From positions 18,712,587-18,776,586 of the forward strand of contig NC_089323.1 of NCBI RefSeq assembly GCF_036669915.1: 64,000 nucleotides of DNA, written 5' to 3'. A model generated the notes under the pieces. The model saw nothing but the letters and a program-made list of their open reading frames with translations. It was not told the DNA's origin and made no database searches. Each line of letters starts with the position of its first letter. The first letter of the stretch is position 1. The DNA comes from Pocillopora verrucosa. Lineage: Eukaryota > Cnidaria > Anthozoa > Scleractinia > Pocilloporidae. Position numbers and translations under genes: made by a program. Shown one piece after another: positions 11,501 through 23,890 of this stretch.

Positions 11501-14500
11501 CCCCTGATTTATCACTTCCAACTGGATGTCGCCAGAATGTTTGCCACAGTGACTCAACCAAAGTAAACTGCAGGTTGACTACAACATCAAGAAAAGCCTA
11601 CAAACCAAACAGCAAAAATGATTAAATTTCACCTTTTTTATTCTTGCAGAAATTTTCAGAGTAAACAGTATTCCAAAATTCAACAGATTTAATCTCTGGC
11701 ACCTAAAAAGTCTTTGAAATGAAGAAAAACAAATTCTGCCTTTTACAGATTATACAAGTAAGCCAAATTTGTGGAGTGTACATGTAGCAATATGGACAAA
11801 CCATGTAACGAGTCTATTGAGATTGTTTCTTTCAGGTGGACACATCAATTGTTTAGAAAGGACTATAAACAGTTGATAGTCAACCAGAAACTTACCTCAC
11901 AATGTTCTCGATACATGTCAACAAAGGTGTCAAGATCATGATCTGTGATACCCTCTGAAATGAATAATAAAGATACTTGTGTTAAAATTCAGAACAGAGG
12001 GTCAAAATTGCTGCAGAAGTAAGTGATAACAAAGTTTAAAGGCACACCACAAGGAAACAATTAGTTTCAATTGATAAAATCACACAACAAATACCTGGTA
12101 GAGGAACACCCTTGAGGTCAAGCTCTTCAAACTCTGGTAACCCTTGTGTGACATCACCCAGATACTGCTGGTGCTGCTGCATCTGACTTTGCTGTGCTTG
12201 TTGATCAGCTGTCATTGCTGGTGAGTGTGATGCTGTATCACCTGACTCATCAGAGGCTAATCTGGCAGCAGGCTTCAGTCTGTTACACATGAGAAACAAA
12301 TCAATTTAACAGAAACACAGAAATTATTCCATGGAAAGTGCTTGAGTAATTTTAATTCACTCATTACGATGCAACAAGTTTTTTGATGCATCACAATGAG
12401 TGAAAAAAATCTCAAGCACTTTTCTTAGTATGATGTTTTTATGTGATACACATTGAAATTAATACTGTGAAGTATGAAGCAAACAACTGTGAAATTATGT
12501 TGTTCTTTCAATCAGAGACACATATGAGAGTACTTCACAGTGTAAATCTCGGTATGTATGAAATAAAAGTGATTTTGCCAGGAAATAGTGAGTACATGGT
12601 GTAGACAAGTCTCAAAAACTAATCAAAAATATTATTTTCCTATGAAGATTAATGTAATTCACAAGTGAATTTTTATTTAGGAAATGTGATATTACACCAT
12701 AAGAATCTAACAAAGAAACAAGGGTTTTTTCGCAAACAGAGACCATTAAGGAATAATTGCAAAATATCATACCTCTTTTGTGTGGATGGTGATTGTCTCA
12801 TAGCCACTTGGGGATCATCTGACAAAGCATTTAATGGTGAACTTGGCTTAATGCGTATTCCATAATAATGATACTTGGAGTTACCCCTGTAACATAAAAA
12901 TGGTGATTGTTATAAAGAATGGAAAAGCTTACACAGGAAATAAAAATTTTACAAAAGGTCAGCTTCAGAATTAACAAATTAAAGATTCCACAGTAATAAT
13001 GATGTCCACAAAGGCAAAGGCTCAGTAAAAGAAAACAAAACAAGTTTTCATGCCATAAACTTTGTGTTTGTTACACATGTGTATCCTAACCTTGTGCCAA
13101 GTCGTCTGGTTCTCAGTCCCATAAAGACTGATCTGATGAGCTTTCCAAAGCTTGCGGCATTTACTGCATCAAGTTTATTTGACTGGCAGTGCTGAAGGTA
13201 ATGATTATAAAGTGTGCTGCGGGGCAGGCTCACTCCTTCTGCTGTTTCATAGTTTTCAACCAGCCACTGAACCTTTAAAAAAATTTAACAAAAATTTGTC
13301 AATTTCCAAACCCCTACGTATTTAACAAATTGTTCATACTAATTGTTATCTTTCAAAAAGGTGACTCCAGGAGCAAATGCAGAGAAAATTAAAGATAAAA
13401 TCAAAATCAATCAAGATGTGAACAGCCAAGAAAAGGAAATGAGCACCTTTAACCAAGAAGAACACCAAGATGATATGATTTGAATGATGTTGAAGATGTA
13501 ATGAAAAAACAGCTACAAGGATCATTTTTGAAAGTGAAAATAAAATTGCATGTGTAGCATGATATTACCAATTTGATCTCTTGCCAAATTGTATGAGAAA
13601 AATCACCCAATAAGAGACAAGTAACACTATCACCAACAACTCAATACACCTTTTCCATGAAGCAGCATTTAATTTTTTCAATTGACTTGTTCTAAATGCT
13701 GCAGTTTTATATCACAGGAATTAAAAATAATTTCAAATAGCAATTTTCTTTTTCATGTGCAGCATGATTTGATCACTTTGATCTCTTGCCAAATTGTAGA
13801 GAAAAATCACTCAATAAAAGACAAGTAACACTATCACCTACAACTCATTACACCTTTTCCATGAACCAGCATTTAACTTTTCAATTGACTGGTTCTAAAT
13901 GTTACAGTTTTATACCACAGGAATTAAACATCATTTCAACTACTAATTTTCTTATAGTCCATAGCTAAACTCAGTGACAAAATATACTGATGTTTTTATG
14001 AGAAATTGCAAGTTGATCACTGAACTGTAAATAACTTACTGTTGCAGGAGATGCCCTGGTGGTATGTGTTATTGGATGCCTTTGAGTCTGTATGGTTGTT
14101 CCTCCCTGAGTGACTTGTAGGTATGTTTGTCCACTAGGGACACTGCCTTGTGTGGTTGCAGCAGCTGAAATTAGGTTTTGCTGTTGGCTTGCTTCAAGAT
14201 ACGATGATGTAGCTTGCTGTCCAAATATTGTTGCATCAGTGTAGTGATAAGCATTGCCCCTGGAAGAAATTAAGAGAAAAACAATTTAATTTGCAAGCCT
14301 GTTTAACAGTTTTCCATGTACACTACTCTGCAAAGTCGGTGAAATGTTATGAAGTATTATTAGGTTTAATATTGTTGTTAAGCTCAAAATAGCTTTGTAA
14401 ATTTGGGTTAGTTTACAAAGTCCCTTTTTTATGTTTAAACAAGCAATAGAGGAAGGAAAGAAGGGGTGAAAAGAAAGCCAAGCAGAGTTTCTCCTATCAA

Positions 14501-17323
14501 GAGGAGAAACACTCACCTCATTACTTTTAGTAAAAATTTACTCTTACTATTTCCAGAAATGAGTACATAACCAATAAAGTTTTTTCTGTGATAAAAAGCA
14601 TTGAGATTTTCGAAATTACCAGGAAGAGGTGCCATCAAACACACAGACCTGATTGAAATGCACAGAGTAAGAAACCCTGGCTGTACAAATACACAGCTTG
14701 AGGATTGGAATGACCAGCTTGGTTATTCCTAGCTAACAATGCCTAACTGCAGGATGATGGTTTAACAAATGGCTAGCATAATGACCTTCTGTAATGTCAG
14801 CCAAGAGAGACAATGGAGATCTCTGACACAGGAAAGTTGGGTCAAGTTCATCTGTGTTTCACTAAGTATTTTCAAACCACAAATAATGAAAACCTACATT
14901 TATCACTAGAAAATATTGCTGTCAATTTCCTTACTTCCTGTCTTATGGATGATACCATAAAAAACTCAGCTTTTGATTTTACAGAACACAAACCATTGAT
15001 CAACTCCAGTAATCTGAACTTGAACATTTTTAACAACTGCTTCAAGAATCAAGTAAATGTAAGACCACAAAGATTTTGACACCACTGTCTTGATAAATAT
15101 ATCAACATCACTGAAAAATATAAGATAGGCAGCCTATATTTTTATTGAAGGATCTCACACATAAATTTGACCAAATAAATCTAGAATGCTGAATTGATTA
15201 TCTACAGAGCAGAATTTACCTCTGAATAAAACTGAATTTAAACCCAAAATGGACATGATGTAAAACATTAAGAGATTTTATAATCCACAGACTATGAATA
15301 AATAAAAATATTGTCACTGCAATAATTGGATTTTTCTGCGGAAGACATGTTCAATATGGAACACAATATACTGGGAATGAACATGTTCTAATTGAAAAAA
15401 GGTCACAATTCTTGTGAGAAAAAATGCTTTTTGTTGATTCTGGGGGACAATTTTCATGATACTGACTTAAATGTTGTAATATCAAAGCTTGGGTAGGAAA
15501 AATGTTATTTCAGAGCAATTGTACCTTTCTCCTATACGAGCATTATGATGCATAATTACTAACAAATATTCAGAGGAGAACACAAGCATACAGATCTACC
15601 ACAAATTTTTGGAAACATTCATTCAGATCTAAAAAGAACAAAAAACAAATTGTGGCTAAAACTTAGAACTAAACCTGAGCTCAACCAAGGAACATGCTTT
15701 CTCAGACAATATCACATCCCAATAAAATATTAACAATTTTAAAATTGGTTGGCTTCAAGCATGAAGAGCTAACAAATCTGAAGAAACTCACAAATATGTC
15801 GATACAGGCATCATGTGGGTTAAACTGGCCATAAACGATCAAATGAAAAACCCAAGAAACAGCCTCTGTTATTTGGAACTGTCTAGTGGAGTGATGAGAA
15901 CAAGAAAGTGATTCTTTTTCTCTTTGACTCATTCACAAAGGCTGCATGTGTTGCCATGGAAAAGAGTGTGTCTCCTAAGTAAAAATGCTCCTGAATTGAA
16001 TACTAATCCCACTTTGCCAAATAAACACAGTTCCATCAATGGGAAAGAGGATTTTAATCAATGCAAGAATTGTTCCAACATCATGATGAGAAAAACAATA
16101 TCCAAGAGAAACCAGAAGTTTCTATGGAAATTGTCACAGCACTACCTATATTTATCATTACTAAATCAAGCACCCTTGACAAGTTCACTGCAAAGTTTTC
16201 CCAGTTTCAAAAATTAGCATGATCTTGGTTATGGGTTAAATTGAGAATTTTTGGATAAATATAGCCTTGAAGTGATATTTCAGTAGAAAGAAAAGATTTA
16301 TTTATTCAATTAATATCGCTATTTTGTTCTCTTCCAAGCTAATAATGAATATGCCATATATAGAAAGAAATTACCATAAATTAACATAAATATTCAATTA
16401 ATTTGAATAACATTCTTAATATTGCACAGTTTGGTCAACTTTCCAACGACGTTTCCAAATCACTACTTGAAAAATATCGTAAAAGCGAAAATCCTGGTTT
16501 TCCTAGGTACATATGAAGATATCCCTCATCACTTCACCCAAAGAAAAAAAAAATACTGAGATAGATTATCAAGAATTGTGTGATTCGCATGTGTTTTGCA
16601 TTGATTCTTTATCCCTTAACCAGGTGTCCACAACGTGTTCAAAAAGACCAAACAAAGCACAAAATTCGGATCGCAACCTTCAAAGAGAAACTAAAAAGGT
16701 TCAAAGACATGACGGAAATTTCCAGTCTGTTTCGACATCTTTTTACGGAAGAAACTTACGCTGTTCCATTTGGGTAAATGGCATGTTCCGCCGACAAGGC
16801 CTCAACGTACTGTTCCTCTGCGGTCGGGAAACCTACGTTGAAACGAAAAATAAAAGGAAATTGAAGCAAAATTATAAACGTGTCGCCGTATACTTTTTCT
16901 TTACATTCCAAGATAGGTAAAATCTAAAAATGGTACTATTAAATGCGGAACTGATCGTGAATTAGTTCGGAAGTTCGAAATTGGCAACACTATTCATAAA
17001 GTTTGCAGAGTACCTTCTTTCGTCTGGAAGCCATCGCTCGTAATAACATTTGCTGAGATTAATGCAGTTTGCGGAGTTTGAATCTGGGCTGGCTGGACTG
17101 TCAAAGTTACAGCATTCGCTGGTAAAGAAGCGTGTTGAGGCGAAGGAACAATATTTTGCGAGGTCACAACAATGTCGTGTGAAATGGCGGCCGCGCCACT
17201 CGCAACTTGCTGGGTGAAAGCTTGTGGCGTCGAAACCACATTGCTTGACGTGGCTTGGGATTTCGCTTCGACGGAGTCGAAATTCGGGGTGTAATTTGTT
17301 GGCTGTGGTTGAGTAGTCGCCAT
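8513..17323 (-). CDS. RFX: RFX1/2/3-type winged-helix transcription factor, 741 aa, 16 coding exons
   Basis: A DNA-binding regulator of the RFX1/2/3 group, which bind X-box sites and are known drivers of ciliary genes. Exons, 5' to 3' on the minus strand: 17323-17014, 16832-16760, 14259-14040, 13272-13091, 12886-12773, 12279-12095, 11954-11896, 11597-11473, 11140-10986, 10785-10688, 10495-10346, 10162-10079, 10001-9877, 9782-9629, 9100-9013, 8616-8513 (2226 nt, in frame). Residues 1-200 are Q/T/S-rich, like an activation region. The RFX DNA-binding domain is about 201-278, from VQWLVENYE to the hallmark [13 protein letters not shown]. The conserved B/C and dimerisation region spans about 380-690, including [39 protein letters not shown] and [20 protein letters not shown]. 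The C-terminus is acidic then basic (KRPRPS). The start is the ATG at 17323, just after a likely 5'-UTR splice acceptor near 17333. All hallmark residues are present and it looks functional. Confidence 0.95.
9432..9568. repeat. Miniature inverted-repeat element in an RFX intron
   Basis: The left arm starts GGATCAATATCAGTACC and continues through a C-rich CCACCTACCCCTCCCCTAA tract. The right arm is its reverse complement, ending in ACTGAAATTGATCC. Arms are about 50 bp around a ~30-nt centre. I recall near-identical elements as abundant in coral genomes. It has no coding capacity. Confidence 0.75.
12335..12423. repeat. Foldback repeat in an RFX intron
   Basis: Arms of about 37-39 nt (12335-12373 and 12387-12423) share AAGTGCTTGAG / CTCAAGCACTT and TCACTCATT / AATGAGTGA with few mismatches. 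The loop is 13 nt. It would form a long hairpin in RNA from either strand. Confidence 0.75.
13550..13957. repeat. Direct tandem duplication, ~205-bp period
   Basis: Two adjacent copies share GATCTCTTGCCAAATTGTA (13575 and 13780), AAGTAACACTATCACC and the following sequence through ATCACAGGAATTAAA. They differ by scattered substitutions and small indels. It lies wholly within the RFX intron upstream of the exon ending at 13272. Confidence 0.8.
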
Positions 17324-18968
17324 AGGGCGATCTAAGAATTAAATCGAACAAAAACGAGTTCGGTGTTTGAATAGATTCACATGTCAACATGACCAGTAAA
17401 GATCAAATGGTTTGCTTCAGCTACATATATTTAGCACTTACGCAATTAAGAGCATACACAGGGCATATCCGTCGCAAGGCGCAACATTTATCACCACATT
17501 CAACACAAACTACCTCCAAATAACAAGAGACTGTCTTAAAGGTATAAAGTACGAAATGTAGTAGAGTAAAAGTAGAATTTCTACCCATCGTCATGACAAA
17601 GAAGTCTATGACAGAGCACGCGAAAATCGCGCGTCGAAACTGACAAAATCGAAGGCGGGTAACGATGGGCAAAACAGCAAGAAAATATCGGCAAAACACA
17701 TCGATCATTACATGAAGCTCTATCCTACCAGTTGTCTTATAATTACGCGAAGGAAATTCTGGGAAGGACCTTGTAACCTTGACTACACTGTCGCCTTGGA
17801 GAAGACTTTTCCCTCGTTGTTGCTGACAACATACAGGACAACTTCGCAACCGCTATTCAAGTTCGCCACGACAACCGCTCGCTCCCTGCCTCACTAAGGG
17901 GCGCCCCTAACGGACTGCAGGGCTTCAGCAAACGAAAGAGTAAATCCTTTTGTTTTTGATACAGTACCCGGATGAAAAAGCTCTTCAAAATCACGTTTCT
18001 GAGGCAAAAAGTTATAAAAATGATTATGAATATCTTCCCTTCCTTCAAAAATCGTGTCGACACACCATCCCGTGTTAAAAGCTTTTCAACTGAAAAAAGA
18101 AAATTGGTTTTTTATAGGCCTAAAATTGAAAAAAAAAAAAAAAAAAAATTCAAATTACCGAAGTGATTATATGGCTGAAAGGAAGCAGCTAGTTCAAAGG
18201 TTATGGAGCCACGCTATTAGGGAGAATAACTTTCCCAACGGAGGAAGAGGAAAAAAAGCTTTGTACGGTATGTCATTAGACATGTTACGTCGAAAAGGAG
18301 AAGTCGACTCCACGTGGCAAAAGACTAAGACGTTCACACATCCTTTTTCTCCCATCCGCCTTTTAATGCGCTTTGTATTGTGCTGTGGTGCAAAGTTCAC
18401 GAGAAAAGATTTATTTCGTGACGCTGTGTGCAATAGCAATTTACTCAATTATAACATTGCGTTGATTCATGAAAAAGGGATTTAATTCCAAGTTCTGTCC
18501 TTCATAATTTTGCGGGGCAAATTTGAAGTTATACTGAACTACGAAGTTATTTATATATCTTTCTAAAATGCCTCAATTATCAAGAAACACCTGTTCTTCG
18601 TTTTGTTTTTTGTTTTTACTATTCTGGAATTGTACGACTACTGTTAAAATAGTTTAATCCTTTAACAAAGGGTTAACATAGTGTTGAAAACGCATTAAGA
18701 CAAAGTTTCAGCAAGAGCAACCCTATTGACTAAAGGCCCCGATAAAGTCAATCACTTCTCAGCCCAAAAAAAGCCTGAAATGGAACCACGACATGAAAAA
18801 AAAATCGTTATAAATACAATAGTGTTCTATTATCAATACTTAAATCTGATTGCCAACACTGTTCGCTTTCATCTCTTCCATGATACCGAGTGAGTAAAGT
18901 GTGTGGCCTAATATTGAACGATTTGTATCATTATTCAATTTAAACACGAGCCTGCCGTTTTTGGGGTA
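17324..18968. other. RFX 5' region and intergenic
   Basis: On the minus strand TTCTTAG just upstream of the RFX ATG looks like a splice acceptor, so a non-coding first exon probably lies within about 17.4-17.9 kb, where CpGs are more frequent. An A-run of about 20 sits at 18129-18148. Nothing else was recognised. Confidence 0.4.
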
Positions 18969-19022
18969 AGTTTCAGAAGAAACTGCGAAGGGCTAACACT
19001 CGAAACGTCAGCTATAGAAACT
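18969..19022 (+). ncRNA. Hammerhead-ribozyme-like motif, core defective (Penelope-like relic)
   Basis: Order on the plus strand: AGTTTC (18969-18974), CTGCGA (18983-18988), a G/C stem II segment, GAAA (19002-19005), CGTC, then GAAACT (19017-19022). The two outer hexamers pair as a distal helix I. The core box CUGANGA lacks one A. Type I hammerheads with a tiny helix III are known from Penelope-like retroelements, and the wording here matches that class. Probably inactive. Confidence 0.5.
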
Positions 19023-19792
19023 CTTTACCGTGGCCTTTTTACATAATCATGATCAACTAAGTTGATAACACTAAGCTATCTTGTTCAGTTGCGAACGACG
19101 AAAAGAATCAGATTTAATTCGCTCTCCATCTCTATGTGTGATGGCGGAAAAATCTCGCGCTCGGTTAATTTAATACTGAATTATTTTGATGTTCAGCTCT
19201 CCTTTACAAGTTCTTTATCCCGCAACTTGGCAACCATTAACTCCTTTCGAATAATGAAGCTCTTCAAAATAATCAAACTTAATCTTCTGAACTTTAGAAT
19301 ACCATGAGAGAACTTTCAGTCAAGTCCTTGGGAGGTAGATTATAAAGGTGCCTTAACTTATATCCTGAATAGACTTCTGTTTTTACAACAAACCAGCGGT
19401 GGACTAAAACGATCATGCGCGATAAAGAGCTAACCAATGTGTAAAAAACACTAACTTCATACAAAAACTTGCTTTCGCTATTTCCCAGCGGGTAAGAGAT
19501 TTCAATCATGTTAACACATGACATGTTTCTTCCGGCAACTATGAGTGTTCTTCATCAATTTTCGAAAGACGTTTCTATCGATTTGTTTTACGTTTCCACC
19601 TTGCGTCTTTGTTCTTGAGTTCTCTTTTTTCATGATTTGATTTAAGGTATAATGGAAAAATGAAAGAAAGTTGAACAAAAATGGAATAGGGTTTGTTCCT
19701 TGTACAGGACTGAACACGAATAGTCGAATTAGACTTGTTCGTTTTCATATATCTATCTTTCACGGATCACTCACTATGGTCCAGGTAAAGCT
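19023..19792. other. Non-coding stretch
   Basis: AT-rich. No exon or repeat can be supported. Confidence 0.35.
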
Positions 19793-20322
19793 GTGAGTAA
19801 GTGAGTTGGTCAGTCAGTAAGTCATTCAGTCAGTCAGTGAGTGAGTCAGTGAGTAGGTCAGTAAGCCAGTTAGTTCGTCAGTCATTCATTTAGTCATTCA
19901 GTCAGTCAGTCAGTGAGTCAGTGAGTAGGTCAGTAAGCCAGTTAGTTCGTCAGTCATTCATTTAGTCATTCAGCCGGTCAGTCAATCAGCTAGTGAGTCG
20001 CGGAGTGTGTGAGTTGAGTCAGTTAGTCATTCAACCAGTTATTCAGTCAGTCAGCCACTTAGTTAATTAGTCAGTCAGTCAGTCAGTCGGTCAGTCGGTC
20101 AGTCAGTCAGTCATTCAGTCAGTCAGCCACTCAGTCATTCAGTCAGTCAGTCAGCCACTCAGTCAGTCAGTTAGTCATTCAGTCAGTTATTCAGTCAGTC
20201 AATCAGTCAGTCATTCAGTCAGTCAGTCTGCCACTTAGTCATTCAGTCAGTCAGCTATTCAGTTTGTCAGTCAGTCGTTCAGTCAGTCAGTCAGTCAGTC
20301 AGTCAGCCAGTCAGCTGGTGAG
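19793..20322. repeat. Imperfect (CAGT)n tetranucleotide block 1
   Basis: About 530 bp almost entirely of CAGT/GAGT/CATT-type tetramers, with longer-period repeats (for example GTCATTCATTTAGTCATTCAG occurs twice near 19880 and 19950). The plus strand reads without stops in some frames because of the repeat alone, so it should not be taken as coding. Confidence 0.9.
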
Positions 20323-20947
20323 AACACAGCGATCAAACACTGCACATACAAAAGAGTTGGATAACAATAAGAGGGACTTACGAACGCGTGTCTAGCGTAA
20401 AATGAGGAGGAAAAAGTTAAATTCTTAACAATTCCAATGCGTGAGACAAATGAAAGAAGGAATTTGGAGAAATAATAAATATTGATCTTACTTTATTGTG
20501 AGATATCCCAACTGTTTTTAACGCGGAGGCTTCGTTTCGCAAATGAAGGCAAATGACAAAAACTTTCTTCTAACCTTGGTGCACAATCTACTGTCCGCCA
20601 TAATCATAGACCTGTTATCGGTCACTCTGGATCTTCCTTTTCAACCCATTTTCCTCGGTGTTTATCGGCAACTCCGCCATGAACACAATAAAGAATGACT
20701 ACTGCCGAGGCGGCAAGGCTTGCGGACGGCTTCATCTTACCGCCGTGCAAAGTGTGAAAAAAAGTACGAGTGTACGCTAGCACAAGGTAGGTTTAGCCTA
20801 GAACAACAATGTGTGTAAGTCTCGGCCTTAGAAACTTCAAACTTTCCTCAAAAACTGCGAAAAACTACGTCTCTCTTTGATGTTTTCGATAGTAAATCTT
20901 ACTCATCTGAGTGCGCACGTGCAATCATTTGACCGCTGTGTTGTTGG
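20323..20947. other. CpG-containing island between the two CAGT blocks
   Basis: Unlike its surroundings it has several CpGs and two ATGGCGG starts on the minus strand (20680 and 20601). The first opens a 21-codon frame ending at TAA; the second reaches a GT donor-like site after 9 codons. A plus-strand donor-like AAG/GTAGG lies near 20787. This could be a promoter with first exons of an uncharacterised gene, but no downstream exon was found. Confidence 0.25.
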
Positions 20948-21613
20948 TGGGTGAGTGAGTGAGCGAGTAAGTCAGCCAGTCAGCTAATGAGTGGGTCAGT
21001 CATTCAGTCAATCAGTCAGTCAGTCAACTAGTGAGTGAGTCAGTCAGTCCCTGATTCAGTCGATCAGTCAGTCAGTCAGTAAGCAAGTGAGTCAGTCCCA
21101 GATTCAGTCAGTCAGTCAGTGAGTCAGTCACTGATTCAGTCAATCAGTCAGTCAGCCAGTCAGCTGGTGAGTGAGTCAGTCATTCAGCCAATCAGTCAGT
21201 CAGTCGGTCAGTCAGTCAGCTAGTGAGTCAGTCAGTCAGTTTGTCAGTTTTTCTAGTTAGTCAATCAGTCAGCTAACTAGTGAGTGAGTGAGAGAGTGAG
21301 TCAGCCAGTCAGCTAGTGAGTGAGTGAGTGAGTGAGTCTGTCAGTCAGTCTGCCAGTCAGCTAGTGAGTGAGTGAGTGGGTGAGTGAGTGAGTCGGTCAG
21401 TCAGTTAGTCAATCAGTTGGTCAGTCAGCCACTCAGTCGTTAAGTCAGTCAGGCACATAAGAAGGGAGACAAGCAGATCAATCAGTTATATAGTCTGTCA
21501 GTCAAGAAAAGTCAGTCAAATAATCAACAGTGCCGTGTTAGTGTAGTGCAATATAGTCAGCTCTAGCTTCTCGGCTAACCAGACGTCTCAGTCAGTCAGA
21601 GTGTCAGTCATTT
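20948..21613. repeat. Imperfect (CAGT)n tetranucleotide block 2
   Basis: Same repeat family as block 1, with more GAGT tetramers (GTGAGTGAGTGAG runs near 21260-21400). It decays to isolated CAGTCAGT units by about 21610. Confidence 0.85.
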
Positions 21614-22406
21614 CGTCAAATTATTGTTCTGTCAGAAGGACCATAAAACTTTTAGACTTTTTTTTCAGTCATTTCATCCCTTCTTTGTCTGTTTATGTGT
21701 ATCTCTTCAGAAGTAATCTTGGTACTTGGTTTGTGAACTGCCTGAGTCTATGGTCCTTGGTAATCTCGATAAGATGCATTTCACTCATCTACAAACCTCT
21801 TGTTTGATTTTTCGCGTCCAGCAAAGAATCTATAAACTACGCTACCCATCTTTCATACTCACAGCAACTTCTAACGGTTATCAACAGGCTTCTTGATGAA
21901 CCATGTTGCTGGATTAAAGTGTCTTTCAGAAAAATAGCTCAAAAGTTGACTCAGACATGAGTCGCAGTTCTTTAAACACAGAGGTTTACCTGACGTATTG
22001 TGATTCACTTAAAAACTGAAGCGCACAACCGCAACACTTGAGTCTGATAACGACGTGTTCCTGTCATTCAATCGTTGTCGAAAGCTGTTTTACAAGAATA
22101 ACCTGTTACAGTACCAGTTTTATCCAAATTAACATGAAACAGGTGCAAGGGTCGTCACTGATTAGCATGACGCTACCCCTAATTGTTTTCAGAATGAAGC
22201 ATCGTTAACGTGCCCTTTTTTTCGATTAACTCTCCCTTTTTGTTATGAAAACGAACATAATTAAGCCGAGCACCTGCCGATTTTATGTTTGTTATTGAGC
22301 GAACCTTCCAATCTTATTTGATGAAAGTACCATCCTCACTCGCCGTTTGCTTTTTTATGAAGCCTTAGCAACTCCCAGGGAAGATAATTGAAGAAAAATT
22401 TTCAGT
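21614..22406. other. Non-coding stretch
   Basis: Nothing recognised. Confidence 0.35.
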
Positions 22407-22601
22407 TTATCTCTCTCTTTAAGTGTGACTTTTGCTAACGATTCGCCAAGATTCTCTTAAAATCCTCTCTGTCTCGATCTCTGTTGACATTTACCTCCAC
22501 ACTTATCTCTCTCTTTAAGTGTGACTTTCACTAACGATTCGCTAAGATTCTCTTAAAATCCTCTCTGTCTCGATCTCTGTTGACATTTACCTCCACACTT
22601 A
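22407..22601. repeat. 96-bp direct tandem duplication
   Basis: Two adjacent copies, beginning TTATCTCTCTCTTTAAGTGTG at 22407 and 22503, differ at only a few positions. This is a recent duplication. Confidence 0.9.
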
Positions 22602-23816
22602 GTTCTTTTTGAACAAAAAGGGAGAAGTTCAAATGAAGCAGCCCTAGCAATTACCTTCATGGTTTTTTTTCGGTTTGTTTCTGGCCCTCAAATTTGGAAG
22701 CCATGTTACAAAAGGTGTAAGTTCATTGAACTATAAATATTTTGGCGCTCTCTTTGTAAAACATTTTTCTGGTATCATTCTAAGAAAAATTAAGTACCTC
22801 TTTCGCGTGCATTATTATTCGGGCGAAACTTATGTGGAAAGAACAGCCAAGGTTTCCCAGTTGTCTCCTGTATGCCAAACAAAACTTATATTTACTAACT
22901 GCTGCTCAGGTTCTCACCAAAAAAAAGAAACAAGTCGAGTTTTAGAGATTATTTTTTAGTTTGATTTTCGTTTTATGAAATTATGATGGGCGACTCTATC
23001 CGCTAATGCGAACTAAACAAATTATGCGCCTGTCCACGAATCTCATTGAAAATTTTTTTAACCGTGATATTTTGCTTACATTCCTCACGACTGCGTATTT
23101 TCTTTTTCAATACTGACACGTTATCTGTGGGAAATTTTTCTCTTTCTTCAGCAGTTGACAAAAACGAAGTTTCGAATTAATATAAGTGGAGTTAACTGGT
23201 TATAACAAAGCGGCAATCCGTAAATGAGTTATGGAGCTGAAGAAAAACCGGAAATTTTTAACCCTGTCCTGGAATTTCGCAAAGAAACACAAGTAATCTG
23301 TAAAACGTATCTTATGTTGTCTTTAATTTAGAACAGTCTACAAATATTTGGTACTCAAGAAAGACAAAAGTACTCGGTTCCACGGCAGTAAGACCCGTTT
23401 TCATTCCGTAAGAAGAAACACTTTCATAAGGACATTACCGATTACGTAAGACAGAGACGTAGACACGGAGCCTTTCTTGAAAGCAGTTTACCTCAAACAC
23501 ACACACACACCAGACATGAATTTGGCTCATCTTGGCTAAAACTAAAACAAAATTGCGACAGATAAAGCAACAAATCGAAAATTCAGGAAGTTTCGTTCCT
23601 TTTTTTAACGACGTGGCAAGAACAATTACGCAGGTCTGGTACAAAAAGGCTTATAGGAACAGCACATCAATAGCACGTGTAGTATACTCCAGGATATCTT
23701 GACCAATGTGTTAACTCTAAAGTAAAACTGAAAACTAACATCGCGTTCGTTGGCAACATTTTGGAAAACTTTGGTGTCAATGAAAACGATAACCTTCCTG
23801 TCGTTCGCCAACAAGT
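22602..23816. other. Non-coding stretch
   Basis: A short CA run near 23496 is the only repeat noticed. Confidence 0.35.
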
Positions 23817-23890
23817 CCTCTGTAACTCATTTGGCAGAGCATCTGACCACAAAATAGGAATCGATTTGGGATAGAATCCACACAGAAGGC
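23817..23890 (+). repeat. Decayed tRNA-like / SINE head
   Basis: TAACTCATTTGGCAGAGC resembles a D-arm/box A and GGGATAGAATCC a mutated box B, at tRNA spacing. The acceptor stem is not preserved. Confidence 0.35.

Noticed and set aside
17421..17849. 142-residue open frame upstream of RFX
   Set aside because: Antisense and sense frames overlap, no family is recognisable, and it lies where the RFX 5' UTR or promoter is expected.
18054..18485. 143-residue frame on the plus strand
   Set aside because: It depends on a non-ATG start and runs through a poly-Lys stretch made by an A-run. No domain seen.
20601..20680. Gene start beginning MAELPINTEENG on the minus strand
   Set aside because: The frame ends after 21 codons and I could not find a convincing donor before the stop or any downstream exon. 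Kept only as part of the island note.
19793..21613. CRISPR-like or coding interpretation of the CAGT blocks
   Set aside because: The repeat unit is four bases with no spacers, and stop-free frames follow from the tetranucleotide itself. It is a microsatellite.
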